A stretch of 64,000 bases of DNA. It comes from JBDIAG01 sp047974565. GTDB lineage: Bacteria; Actinomycetota; Actinomycetes; Actinomycetales; CAWJMD01. Location of the stretch: contig JBKECN010000024.1 in NCBI GenBank assembly GCA_047974565.1, positions 132,550 through 196,549 of the forward strand, read 5' to 3'. The notes beneath the pieces were generated by a model. It was given only the letters and a program-made list of their open reading frames with translations. It did not search any database and had not been told where the DNA came from. Each line of letters starts with the position of its first letter. Within the stretch, counting starts at the first letter, position 1. The position numbers were made by a program, and so were the translations under genes. This document shows positions 45,022 through 59,913 of the stretch, in pieces.

Positions 45022-45720
45022 CTACCCGGGGCCTGACGATGCAGCGGCGAGCGCCTCGATCTGGGCAGTCACCTCATGGGCGAAGCCGTCCCGGCACATT
45101 CCCCCGTAACGAAGTTCATGGTTGCCCGCCGCGAGCGGCTCGGTCAGCACCCACAGGCCGGTGACGCAGGCGCGGACCTGCATCGGAGATTCTGCATCGA
45201 CAAACGGGTTGCCCGGAGCCAGGGACAGCGGGACCTGGCGCAGCGGCACCTCGACCAGTTCGAGGCCGACCCCATCCAGTTCGACGAAGGCCTCCAGCGC
45301 GCCCAGCCGGGGGCTGCGCCCGAGAAACAGCACGGGGAGCGAGATAGCCCACAAGGCCGGGACGAAGAGCGGACGCCCGGCCGGCATGCTCCACCGCCGG
45401 TGTTGGGTGCCCCCCATGGCCGTGGCAACCATCCACGGTTCCCCCGGCAGCACGCCAGCCGGCTGTCCTTGACCGGCTCGAGCCCCGGTGGGGTCGGTCG
45501 CTGGGTTGATCGGGATCGGGGTCCCCACCGCCCACTGCCACCAGGTAGCCACATGCCGGTCGAGATCATCCGAGCGTGACACGACGACAGGCCGGCGTAC
45601 CAGCGCCGACCCAAGGGCAGCGTTCACCGGGCGAGTCACACCATCACCATCGGCAGATACCGAGAGGCTCCCAACCGGCTGGCCGCCGGGGCAGGTGGTA
45701 AGGGGCACGCATTCACCCAT
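45022..45720 (-). CDS. Hypothetical protein with WWQWA motif
   Basis: A 232-residue protein of no recognised function. From VSRSDDLDRHVATWWQWAVGTP (about residue 62) it follows a pattern seen in uncharacterised bacterial proteins: WWQW, then NPATDPTG, a Gln-rich turn, PGEPWMVATAMGG, and MPAGRPLFVPALWA, which reads like a beta-sandwich. No signal peptide or catalytic motif is evident. The in-frame ATG at 45795 is rejected as the start because it lies inside the rpoC terminator stem; the ATG at 45720 is used but has a weak ribosome binding site, and later starts are possible. It lies downstream of rpoC on the same strand. Confidence 0.55.
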   Translation of the reverse strand: MGECVPLTTCPGGQPVGSLSVSADGDGVTRPVNAALGSALVRRPVVVSRSDDLDRHVATWWQWAVGTPIPINPATDPTGARAGQGQPAGVLPGEPWMVATAMGGTQHRRWSMPAGRPLFVPALWAISLPVLFLGRSPRLGALEAFVELDGVGLELVEVPLRQVPLSLAPGNPFVDAESPMQVRACVTGLWVLTEPLAAGNHELRYGGMCRDGFAHEVTAQIEALAAASSGPG

Positions 45721-45786
45721 CCGGAGCCAAGGCCACGCCGCCAACACCGCCACGGCACGCCCAGGCGAGTTCCCGGCAGGCGAAAA

Positions 45787-45811
45787 CCCCCGCACCGCAG
45801 GGGTACGGGGG
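45787..45811 (-). terminator. rpoC intrinsic terminator
   Basis: On the minus strand a 10-bp stem with a single wobble pair (45811-45802 with 45796-45787) and a five-base loop is followed directly by TTTT, 48 bases past the rpoC stop. This is a standard intrinsic terminator ending the rpoBC transcript. Confidence 0.85.
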
Positions 45812-45858
45812 CTTTCGCCGAGACGATCCTGACGTTGAACCGCAGGATCGTGTACAGG

Positions 45859-49728
<3,870 letters not shown>

Positions 49729-49933
49729 TACGTGCTCCTTGCTTTCGATTCACACTCGTCACGTTCAGTTGTGGCCCGCAGTCGGCGGCCGTGGTGGCCG
49801 CACTGGGGGTTCGGGCCGCGCGAGCCGCTTCCGGCTCGCGGGCGGGTTCCGGCGGGACGCTGCCCCGCGCCGGGTGCTCCCGCCGGGGCCGCAGCTGCGA
49901 CCCCGGCGTGGAGCGACCTGTCGGAACCGGCAC

Positions 49934-53416
<3,483 letters not shown>

Positions 53417-53933
53417 GAGTGATCCTTCCACGGGCCAGCGGTGTGGTGAGAGCGCACGCTGAGGGGCCCGTGTCAAGCACGGTCTCGGTTCTGGCAAGTT
53501 CTGGCAGGTCGAGCACGGTCCGGTCCAGGGGCACACAGCGAGGCGCAACGCGACAGCCTACCGAACTTGCGCACGGAAGTCAACACCTGTCCAACGGGCT
53601 CCGGGCGGGCGACCAAATCGGTGCCCAGCACGCCGGAGCGAACAGGCGCTGCGAACGACAACGATGAAGCCCGGGACGGCCTTCGTCAAGATGTACGCGC
53701 GGATTGGGCGAGATTCGCGCCCGTATCGACCACCTTTCGCCGAGCGGTTTGCGCAAGCCGCTACGAACGGTCGATGCGCTAGATTATTCGGGCTTGCGAT
53801 AGAAAAACCCGATCCACTCGATGCAAGACTCGCCGGGTTCCCCGACGCAGTACGAGATCGGATCCCGCCCGATGCGGTAGGTGTCGGGCACGCACCCGAG
53901 AAATCAGCACACCCGTCCCCCTGGAGGAGCTCG
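53417..53933. other. Divergent rpoB/hmp promoter region
   Basis: The left 140 bases are the rpoB leader and promoter. The right part, toward the flavohemoglobin gene, is unusually AT-rich near 53778-53808 and contains an AACCCG/CGGGTT inverted repeat (53806-53811 and 53834-53839) about 100-125 bases before the hmp ATG, which may be a regulatory site. A frame starting at 53664 continues into hmp but has no ribosome site and is not taken as the start. Confidence 0.5.
53555..53583 (-). promoter_or_regulatory. Sigma70-type rpoB promoter
   Basis: On the minus strand TTGACT (53583-53578) and TAGGCT (53560-53555) are 17 bases apart. Transcription should begin near 53548, giving a leader of about 130 nt before the TTG start of rpoB. 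This gives rpoBC its own promoter separate from rplJL, fitting the insertion of a gene on the opposite strand between them. Confidence 0.7.
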
Positions 53934-55139
53934 ATGCTGTCACCCACCGCCCGTCCCGTGATCGAGGCGACCTTGCCCGTCGTCGGGGAGAACATCGGTG
54001 AGATCGCCACCCGGTTCTACGCCCACATGTTCGCCGAACACCCCGAACTGCTGGACGGCACGTTCAACCGGGGCAACCAGGCCTCGGGGGAGCAGCGCCA
54101 GTCGCTGGCCGGCTCGATCGCCATCTACGCCACCTGGCTGGTGAAGAACCCGGACTCCTCACCGCTGTCCCTGCTCACCCGGATCGCCCACAAGCATGCG
54201 GCGCTGGGGATCAAGGCGGACGACTACCAGATCGTGCACGACAACCTCTTCTGGGCGATCGTGGACGTGCTCGGCGAGGCGGTGACCCCGGACGTGGCGG
54301 CGGCCTGGGAGGAGGTGTACTGGCTGATGGCCAGCGACCTCATCAACATCGAACGCGGGCTCTACTCGGCCCGCGGGGTGAGCCCGGAGACGATCTACCG
54401 TCCGTGGGAGGTGCTGGAGAAGAACGAGTTCAGCCCGGACGTCACCGAGTACGTCGTCGGCCGGATCGACAACCGGATCGTCAAGACCTCGCTTCCGGGC
54501 CAGTTCGTCACCCTGCTGATGGACATGCCAGACGGCACCAAGCAGCCACGCCAGTACTCCCTCACCCGCGCCGACAACGGCCGCACCCGGGCCTTCGCCG
54601 TCAAGCGGGTCCGCGAGCGGGAGACCCCGGCCGGCGAGGTCTCCAACCTGCTGCTGGACACGGTCGGCGTCGGTGACGTCGTGGTCACCTCGCTGCCCTT
54701 CGGCGCCATCGTCCTGGACGACGGCGGCACCCCGGTGGTGTTCTGCACCGCGGGGATCGGCTGCACCACCAGCGCCGGCATGCTCTCGCACTTGGCGCTG
54801 GCTGAGTCGACGCTGGATGTCACTGTGCTGCACGCAGATTCGCGCGAGCCGTCGTTCGCGCTGCGCAGCCAGATCGAGGCGGACGTGGCTGCCCTGAGCA
54901 ATGCCCGGCTGCACACCTTCTACGAGGACGACGAGGGCGCGGTGGGCGCCGGCACCATCCACCGCGGCCTGATGGACCTGTCCACCATCGACCTGCCCGG
55001 CGATGCGGACTATTACCTGTGTGGGCCGGTGCCCTTCATGCAGTCGGTGCGCTCGCAGCTCATCGAGGCCGGGGTGCCGGCCAAGGCGATCCAGTACGAG
55101 GTCTTCGGCCCGGACCTGTGGCAGGCGGACGAAAGCTGA
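53934..55139 (+). CDS. hmp: Flavohemoglobin, nitric oxide dioxygenase
   Basis: A 401-residue protein with a globin domain at 1-140 (distal Y29 and a Gln at 54, proximal H88 in HKHAALGI), an FAD-binding beta-barrel (RQYSLTRA) and an NAD-binding domain (FCTAGIGCTTSAGML in place of the usual GGVGITPMLSM form, YYLCGPVPFM, ending VFGPDLW). The enzyme oxidises nitric oxide to nitrate with O2 and NADH in the cytosol. The ATG at 53934 has GGAGGAG seven bases upstream and gives the normal Hmp length. It sits on the plus strand between rplL and rpoB, an unusual place. The atypical GIGCTT loop may alter NADH binding. Confidence 0.93.
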   Translation: MLSPTARPVIEATLPVVGENIGEIATRFYAHMFAEHPELLDGTFNRGNQASGEQRQSLAGSIAIYATWLVKNPDSSPLSLLTRIAHKHAALGIKADDYQIVHDNLFWAIVDVLGEAVTPDVAAAWEEVYWLMASDLINIERGLYSARGVSPETIYRPWEVLEKNEFSPDVTEYVVGRIDNRIVKTSLPGQFVTLLMDMPDGTKQPRQYSLTRADNGRTRAFAVKRVRERETPAGEVSNLLLDTVGVGDVVVTSLPFGAIVLDDGGTPVVFCTAGIGCTTSAGMLSHLALAESTLDVTVLHADSREPSFALRSQIEADVAALSNARLHTFYEDDEGAVGAGTIHRGLMDLSTIDLPGDADYYLCGPVPFMQSVRSQLIEAGVPAKAIQYEVFGPDLWQADES

Positions 55140-55150
55140 CCTGACCGGGC

Positions 55151-55245
55151 ACCCAGGGCGTAAGGCCGGCGTCCCAGAGCGTAAGGGCCGACCCCGAGGC
55201 TTAAGGGTCTGCCAACGTCGCGATATGTGACGACGTTGGCAGACC
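55151..55245. repeat. Three imperfect direct repeats and a 15-bp inverted repeat downstream of hmp
   Basis: Three roughly 20-bp units with the core AG(G/A)GCGTAAGG or GAGGCTTAAGG run from about 55151 to 55210. They lead into a perfect inverted repeat with arms GGTCTGCCAACGTCG (55206-55220) and CGACGTTGGCAGACC (55231-55245) around the 10-base centre CGATATGTGA. The arms could fold in RNA as a strong hairpin past the hmp stop, but the following bases are not a U-tract. It may be a protein site or a REP-like element. Confidence 0.6.
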
Positions 55246-55297
55246 GTAGCCCGCGGCCCGCAGCAGCAGCGCTGGGCAGCGTATGACCGCGACGCCG

Positions 55298-55327
55298 AAG
55301 GCCCCCACCGTTCCCGGTGGGGGCCTT
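55298..55327. terminator. Bidirectional terminator between hmp and rplL
   Basis: A 13-bp perfect stem (AAGGCCCCCACCG with CGGTGGGGGCCTT) and four-base loop TTCC separates the ends of the convergent hmp and rplL genes, 40 bases past the rplL stop. Confidence 0.85.
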
Positions 55328-55367
55328 CGATGCATCCGCGGTCAGGCGGCGCGAGAGTGCCTCGGTC

Positions 55368-55760
55368 TCACTTGACCTCGACGGAGGCGCCGGCGCCCTC
55401 GAGGGCAGCCTTGGCCTTCTCGGCGGCCTCCTTGTTGACCTTCTCCACGACGGGCTTGGGGGCGCCGTCGACGAGGTCCTTGGCCTCCTTGAGGCCGAGC
55501 GAGGTGAGCGCGCGCACCTCCTTGATGACCTGGATCTTCTTGTCGCCGGCCGCGAGGAGGATGACGTCGAACTCGTCCTTCTCCTCCTCGGCCTCGGCCT
55601 CGCCACCACCACCGGCGGGGGCGCCGGCAGCGGCGACCGCGACGGGGGCGGCGGCGGTGACGTCGAAGGTCTCCTCGAACTTCTTCACGAACTCCGACAG
55701 CTCGAGCAGGGTCATGTCCTTGAACGCGTCGAGCAGCTCGTCGGTGCTGAGCTTCGCCAT
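55368..55760 (-). CDS. rplL: Ribosomal protein L7/L12
   Basis: A 130-residue stalk protein. The N-terminal dimerisation helices (MAKLSTDELLDAFKDM and LSEFVKKFEE) and Ala/Gly/Pro-rich hinge precede the factor-binding C-terminal domain KDEFDVILLAAGDKKIQVIK, ending with LEGAGASVEVK. GGAAGGA lies eight bases before the ATG. It follows rplJ by 117 bp; L10 and L7/L12 assemble the stalk that recruits EF-Tu and EF-G. Confidence 0.99.
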   Translation of the reverse strand: MAKLSTDELLDAFKDMTLLELSEFVKKFEETFDVTAAAPVAVAAAGAPAGGGGEAEAEEEKDEFDVILLAAGDKKIQVIKEVRALTSLGLKEAKDLVDGAPKPVVEKVNKEAAEKAKAALEGAGASVEVK

Positions 55761-55877
55761 GGGTGGCGGTCCTTCCTCGTTGGTGGCCCGTGCTGGGCCT
55801 GTACTGGTCGAACGGTGTGCCGGGGTGGCCCACCGGGTCGGGACGCGGCCTGTCGGCGCGGGCCCCTTGGGGTGGGC

Positions 55878-56444
55878 TCAGCCCTCGGCTGAGTCCTCGG
55901 CGGCGGGAGCCTCGGCAGCCGCGGGCGCACCCTCGGCAACCTTGGCGCGCAGCGCGTCGACGGTGCGGGCAAGCTGGGACAGGGGCGCGTTGAACAGGTA
56001 CGCCGCCTGGGTGTGCTTGGCCTTCATGGCGCCAGCCAGCTTGGCCAGCAGCACCTCGCGGGATTCGAGGTCGGCGAGCTTGGTGACCTCGTCCTGGCTC
56101 AGCGACTTGCCGTCGATGTAGCCGGACTTGATGACGAGCTGGGGGTTGGCCTTGGCGAAGTCACGCAGGCTCTTGGCCACCGACACCGGATCCCCGGTGA
56201 CGAAGGCGATGGCCGTCGGGCCGGCTAGCTGGCCGTCGAAGGCGTCGACGCCGGCTTCCTTGGCCGCGATGGCGGTGAGCGTGTTCTTCGCCACTACGTA
56301 CGTGGCGTCCTCCCCCAGCGAGGTGCGCAGAGTCTTCAGCTGACCGACGGTCAGTCCTCGGTACTCGGTGAGCACCCCGGCGTTCGAGCTGGAGAACTTC
56401 TCCGCGAGCTCGGCGACCGCGGCGACCTTGTCAGGCTTTGCCAT
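55878..56444 (-). CDS. rplJ: Ribosomal protein L10
   Basis: A 188-residue protein starting MAKPDKVAAVAELAEKF; GVLTEYRGLTVGQLKTLR is the rRNA-binding signature. The C-terminal tail, Ala/Glu-rich, binds L7/L12 dimers. The ATG at 56444 has AGGAAGGAG upstream. No rplK, rplA or nusG genes lie upstream, where a toxin-antitoxin-like pair occurs instead. Regulation by L10 binding to its own leader is expected (see leader entry). Confidence 0.98.
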   Translation of the reverse strand: MAKPDKVAAVAELAEKFSSSNAGVLTEYRGLTVGQLKTLRTSLGEDATYVVAKNTLTAIAAKEAGVDAFDGQLAGPTAIAFVTGDPVSVAKSLRDFAKANPQLVIKSGYIDGKSLSQDEVTKLADLESREVLLAKLAGAMKAKHTQAAYLFNAPLSQLARTVDALRAKVAEGAPAAAEAPAAEDSAEG

Positions 56445-56637
56445 GGCGCTCCTTCCTGGGTGGATGCCGGCAGTTCCGGCCCAGGAAAGCGAAAGCCCCG
56501 CGCAGGGGCACGGGGCACGACCACTGCGCAGACTGGCAATGATCGAACTGACGGGCACCTGCGCTGGACGCCACTTTCGTGGGCCTTCGGCCGTCTGCCA
56601 CGAGGGCAGGCGACAACCGGCGGTCTTCGGCTCGGTA
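56445..56637 (-). promoter_or_regulatory. Candidate L10 leader with attenuator hairpin
   Basis: The roughly 190-nt transcript leader of rplJ is rich in complementary segments. On the minus strand a GCCCC-TGCGC-GGGGC stem (56509-56495) is followed by TTTCGCTTT, an intrinsic-terminator-like form, and an upstream CTGCGC segment could pair alternatively. This agrees with the known L10-binding leader, in which L10/L12 binding controls rplJL expression, but the match to that RNA family is by layout only. Confidence 0.5.
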
Positions 56638-56667
56638 AGGGTACGCCGCAGCGGGTTCACAGCTCAA
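56638..56667 (-). promoter_or_regulatory. Sigma70-type rplJ promoter
   Basis: On the minus strand TTGAGC (56667-56662) and TACCCT (56643-56638) are separated by 18 bases, about 194 bases upstream of the rplJ ATG. Good -35, moderate -10 and slightly long spacing; the position fits a promoter that places the L10 leader at the 5' end. Confidence 0.5.
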
Positions 56668-56811
56668 ATCGAAGGTTCGTCGGTCGCAGCCGGTTCACCG
56701 AACCGAGCGCGGCGTGACTAGCAGCCGCAGACGCGGCGCGACCGCGCACGCAGCGAGCAGCCAAGATCCCGATCCAGAGCCCGACCTGTCCACGACAGCC
56801 CTTCAACCCTC

Positions 56812-56855
56812 TTGCAGATATAAAAGCAACTATCTACAGTGGTATCTGAAGTTGC
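56812..56855 (+). promoter_or_regulatory. Promoter with overlapping operator for antitoxin/toxin pair
   Basis: TTGCAG (56812-56817) and TACAGT (56835-56840) are 17 bases apart on the plus strand. An inverted repeat GCAACT (56826-56831) and AGTTGC (56850-56855) brackets the -10 region, and TATCT occurs twice inside it. A repressor bound here would cover the promoter, in keeping with autoregulation by the downstream HTH protein. The stretch is AT-rich compared with its surroundings. Confidence 0.55.
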
Positions 56856-56928
56856 GCCCCAGGCTTGCCGATGTTGCTACAGAAGCGCCTGAACGGCAGG
56901 TTCCGCAAGACGCGACCGAGGAGGAAGC

Positions 56929-57357
56929 ATGGCCACGCCCACGGGCAACCGACTACTCACCACCGAGGTGGAGCGGTCGCAGGCGCAAAGTGTGCTTGAC
57001 ACGCTTGAGGGTCCCCCAGGGTTCCTGGCCGTCGGTCGAGACGATCGGCCCGCGCAACCACTTCCCCGAGAACTTGGGCTCCTCCTGCAGCAGTTGTTGA
57101 GCGGGGTGGTCGACGGCGGCTCGATCACGATCTCGGCCATACCCGAGGAAGTCACTCCGGCCACGGCTGCCTCGCTCCTGGGCCTGTCACGACCAACGGT
57201 GATGAAGTTGATCGCTGACGGCACCCTTCCTGCACACAAGGTCGGCAGTCACTACCGCGTCAAGTCCCGAGACGTGCTCGCGCAGCGGCGCGCCCGGCGC
57301 GACAGAGAACTTGCGGCCTTCGAGGCTCGTCGGGAACTGGAAGACGACGTGATGTAA
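56929..57357 (+). CDS. Antitoxin-like excisionase-fold DNA-binding protein
   Basis: A 142-residue protein. Residues about 75-125 contain a winged HTH of the excisionase/MerR-like type: TPATAASLLGLSRPTVMKLI then LPAHKVGSHYRVKSRDVL. The N-terminal 70 residues are unrecognised, and a charged helical tail follows. GAGGAGGAAG lies directly before the ATG. The gene heads a two-gene unit with a PIN-domain gene 36 bases downstream, the arrangement of actinobacterial type II toxin-antitoxin pairs in which this fold is the antitoxin and represses its own promoter. Confidence 0.75.
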   Translation: MATPTGNRLLTTEVERSQAQSVLDTLEGPPGFLAVGRDDRPAQPLPRELGLLLQQLLSGVVDGGSITISAIPEEVTPATAASLLGLSRPTVMKLIADGTLPAHKVGSHYRVKSRDVLAQRRARRDRELAAFEARRELEDDVM

Positions 57358-57393
57358 CCCTGCCCGCCTGGCCGATATAAGAGGGTGTCGGTC

Positions 57394-58137
57394 ATGCGGA
57401 GCAGGGGACCCGTCGGCGTCATCGTGGACGCCAATGTCTGGTATAGCCGATATTTGCGGGACTGGATCGGGGTCATCTACACCACGGGAGATGACCGACC
57501 ATTTCAGGTGTTCTGGACCGAAGACATCATGGCTGAGGTGCTTTATCACCTTCGGAAGCAGCATCCCGAGTGGGCCGGCGAAAAGACGCGCCAGGTTCGG
57601 GACCTGCTGGCCAAGAACACCGTGCTCATACCAGTCCCGCGCGACACTCCAGGCGGCGACCCAGCCACGCCAACCCTGCTCGCCCGGGAGCCAACCGAGG
57701 CCATCGCACGTCGGGGACCGGTTTGGACCACACCCGGCTCACCCTCCCCTACGCCACGATGCACCAGGGACAGGCGAGACGCACGAGACAACCAGACCAT
57801 CCCACTGAACACAATTGCGTCCCACAGACACATTTGCGTACACCAGAGCCATCAGGTCGGGCGCGCCTGTCCCGCATCGCCGCTGCACGCGTGCACCAAA
57901 TCCGCCATCCATCGCCATTTCCCCCGCGGGAGCCCGGTGTCACGGCAGTCCACCGTGCTCGTGCCGTTCACCTCCAGACCTGCGCTGATCCACGACGCCG
58001 TCAAGAAGCAACTGCGTTACCACGTGGAGAAAAGAAACAGCGTCGACATGCCCAAGCATCTTCGCGACGTCAATTGCCCTGAGTTCGCCGATCGCGTCGA
58101 AACTCATCTGCAAGCGATCGCCCGCCAAGACTACTGA
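57394..58137 (+). pseudogene. PIN-domain toxin with replaced catalytic core
   Basis: The frame encodes 247 residues. The first 85 match the N-terminal half of a PIN-domain protein: VIVDANVWYS with the first catalytic Asp and VFWTEDIMAEV with the conserved Glu. The last 50 (LIHDAVKKQLRYHVEKRN to VETHLQAIARQDY) resemble the C-terminal helices of the same family, which normally lie after the core. Between them, about 57655-57980, the expected DPDD-type acidic motif and following Asp are absent; instead there are about 110 residues rich in Pro, Thr, Arg and His. The unit is longer than the usual 185-190 residues. It is therefore probably inactive as an RNase, although the frame stays open. ATG at 57394 has GAGGG eight bases upstream. 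Confidence 0.6.
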
Positions 58138-58442
58138 CCTGGAGGCGCGTACCAGACACCCGGTCCAGAGGCCGTGCCACGACAGATTGCTCACTTTGGA
58201 CGCCACCCATGCGGCTCTGTCGGCGGTCTGCAGGTGGGAGGTGGTGATCCCGAGCAAGGCGACGTGGGCCCGTTCGGGCGCGCCCAACCGTGCGCGCGCG
58301 AAAACCGCCTGACATCCGAACCGACACCGATCACACTCGTGGAGCGCCTGGCACCCGCCGGCGCCACCAGCCTCCCCCTCCCGGTCCCCAGCCCGTCGTC
58401 TGGGCAGGGCCGTTGGGGTGACCAGGAGACCGCGAGAGAGTC
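58138..58442. other. 305-bp intergenic region before rtcB
   Basis: No gene with a convincing start or family was found on either strand. The first half has a frame reading LDATHAALSAVCRWEVVIPSK that stops soon and could be a remnant, but no family is recognisable. The last bases, ACCGCGAGAGAGTC, provide only a weak purine-rich ribosome site for rtcB. Confidence 0.4.
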
Positions 58443-59681
58443 ATGACCAGCATCCACACCGCCGAGTTCCCCACCGAGCTTCCCGGAGCCAAGGCCTCGA
58501 CCCTGATGTGGGCTCACCCCTACGAGGTCGAGCCGCAGGCGCTGCGGCAGCTGCGGGAGATCGCCTCGCTGCGCTGGGTGCACGGCGTGCGGGTGATGCC
58601 GGACGTGCACCTGGGCAAGGGCGCCACGGTCGGCTCGGTGATCGCCATGCAGGACGCGGTGGCCCCTGCGGCCGTGGGCGTCGACATCGGCTGCGGGATG
58701 TCCGCGGTGCTCACCGACCTGGTGGCTGCCGACCTGCCGGACGACCTGGCGCCGCTGCGGCGGGCGATCGAGCGGGCTGTCCCGGTCGGCTTCAACTCCC
58801 ATCGTGAGCCGGTGCGGGTGGCGCGGCTGGCGACCACGGGAGCCGGTCCGACCGCACAGGGCTTGGCGCGGGGGGCGGACGCCTTCTGGGCTCGTTTCGA
58901 CGGGCTCGACGTGGGTGTTCAGCAGCTGGCGGGCAAGGCCGCGCGTCAGGTGGGCACCCTCGGCGGCGGGAACCACTACATCGAGGTCTGCCTCGACACC
59001 GACGACCGGGTCTGGGTGATGCTGCACTCCGGGTCACGGAACATCGGCAAGGAGCTGGCCGAGCGGCACATGGCCACTGCCCGGGCGCTGCCGCACAACG
59101 CGGACGCCCCGAACCGGGACCTGGCGGTGTTCCTGGCCGGCACCCCGCAGATGGACGCCTACCGGCGGGACCTCACCTGGGCGCAGGAGTACGCGGCCCG
59201 CAACCGGGCGGTGATGCTCGCCCTGGTCTGCCAGGCCCTGGTGGAGCAGTTCCCCACCCGGGCGGTCGTGTTCGAGCAGCCGATCTCCTGCCACCACAAC
59301 TACGTGGCCGAGGAGGAGATCGACGGCGTGCCGATGCTGGTCACCCGTAAGGGCGCGATCCGGGCCGGGGACGGCGACCTGGGGTTGATCCCGGGATCGA
59401 TGGGCACCCGTTCGTACGTGGTGCGGGGCAAGGGCAACCCGGCCTCGTACTGCTCGGCCTCGCACGGCGCGGGTCGGCGGATGTCGCGGGCCAAGGCCAA
59501 GAAGACCTTCTCGGTCGCCGATCTTGTCCAGGCGACCGAAGGGGTCGAGTGCCGTAAGGACGCCGGGGTGCTGGACGAGATCCCCGGCGCCTACAAGGAC
59601 ATCGACCAGGTCATCGCGGCGCAGTCCGACCTGGTCGAGGTGGTGGCGACCCTGCGTCAGGTGGTCTGCGTCAAGGGGTGA
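58443..59681 (+). CDS. rtcB: RNA-splicing ligase RtcB family
   Basis: A 412-residue RtcB protein. GVDIGCGM with C84 and VMPDVHLGKG supply metal ligands, GTLGGGNHYIE the nucleotide-site residues, LHSGSRNIG a metal His, and SASHGAGRRMSR contains H341, which forms the GMP adduct. The family joins 2',3'-cyclic phosphate (or 3'-phosphate) and 5'-OH RNA ends using GTP and Mn2+, repairing cleaved tRNA or rRNA. No archease or rtcA gene is next to it. It follows the PIN-domain pair, an RNA-cleaving family, which is suggestive but may be coincidence. Confidence 0.93.
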   Translation: MTSIHTAEFPTELPGAKASTLMWAHPYEVEPQALRQLREIASLRWVHGVRVMPDVHLGKGATVGSVIAMQDAVAPAAVGVDIGCGMSAVLTDLVAADLPDDLAPLRRAIERAVPVGFNSHREPVRVARLATTGAGPTAQGLARGADAFWARFDGLDVGVQQLAGKAARQVGTLGGGNHYIEVCLDTDDRVWVMLHSGSRNIGKELAERHMATARALPHNADAPNRDLAVFLAGTPQMDAYRRDLTWAQEYAARNRAVMLALVCQALVEQFPTRAVVFEQPISCHHNYVAEEEIDGVPMLVTRKGAIRAGDGDLGLIPGSMGTRSYVVRGKGNPASYCSASHGAGRRMSRAKAKKTFSVADLVQATEGVECRKDAGVLDEIPGAYKDIDQVIAAQSDLVEVVATLRQVVCVKG

Positions 59682-59705
59682 CCAGCACCGTGCCCTGGCC
59701 GCCGC

Positions 59706-59730
59706 TCGCGCCCCGATCCTCGGGGCGCGA
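59706..59730 (+). terminator. Hairpin after rtcB
   Basis: An 11-bp perfect stem (TCGCGCCCCGA with TCGGGGCGCGA) and three-base loop lies 25 bases past the rtcB stop. It lacks a U-tract, but in high-GC actinobacteria such stems commonly end transcripts. Confidence 0.55.
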
Positions 59731-59913
59731 GCGGTTCGGCGGATTATCCCGAGCCTGTCGCTGACCATGGACTGTCCAGGCCGCCGATGATTGTGCCCGG
59801 CCTGGAGTTACGCCAGAGTGGTTCGCACGACGGCGGGTCGGTATCACGGCGACGGGACGGCGGCTCGTTCGGGTTGCGACCGCCGCAACGGGTCGGCCGA
59901 TCGAGGGAGGGGC

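Noticed and set aside
45721..45795. Longer start of the WWQW protein at 45795
   Set aside because: This ATG lies inside the rpoC terminator stem, so translation from it is unlikely.
53664..53933. N-terminal extension of flavohemoglobin
   Set aside because: The frame is open but lacks a ribosome site and the extension does not resemble Hmp; the ATG at 53934 gives the normal length and follows GGAGGAG.
57780..57850. Insertion-sequence end in the replaced part of the PIN gene
   Set aside because: Short repeated motifs such as TTGCGT occur, but no matching terminal inverted repeats, target duplication or transposase fragment could be found.
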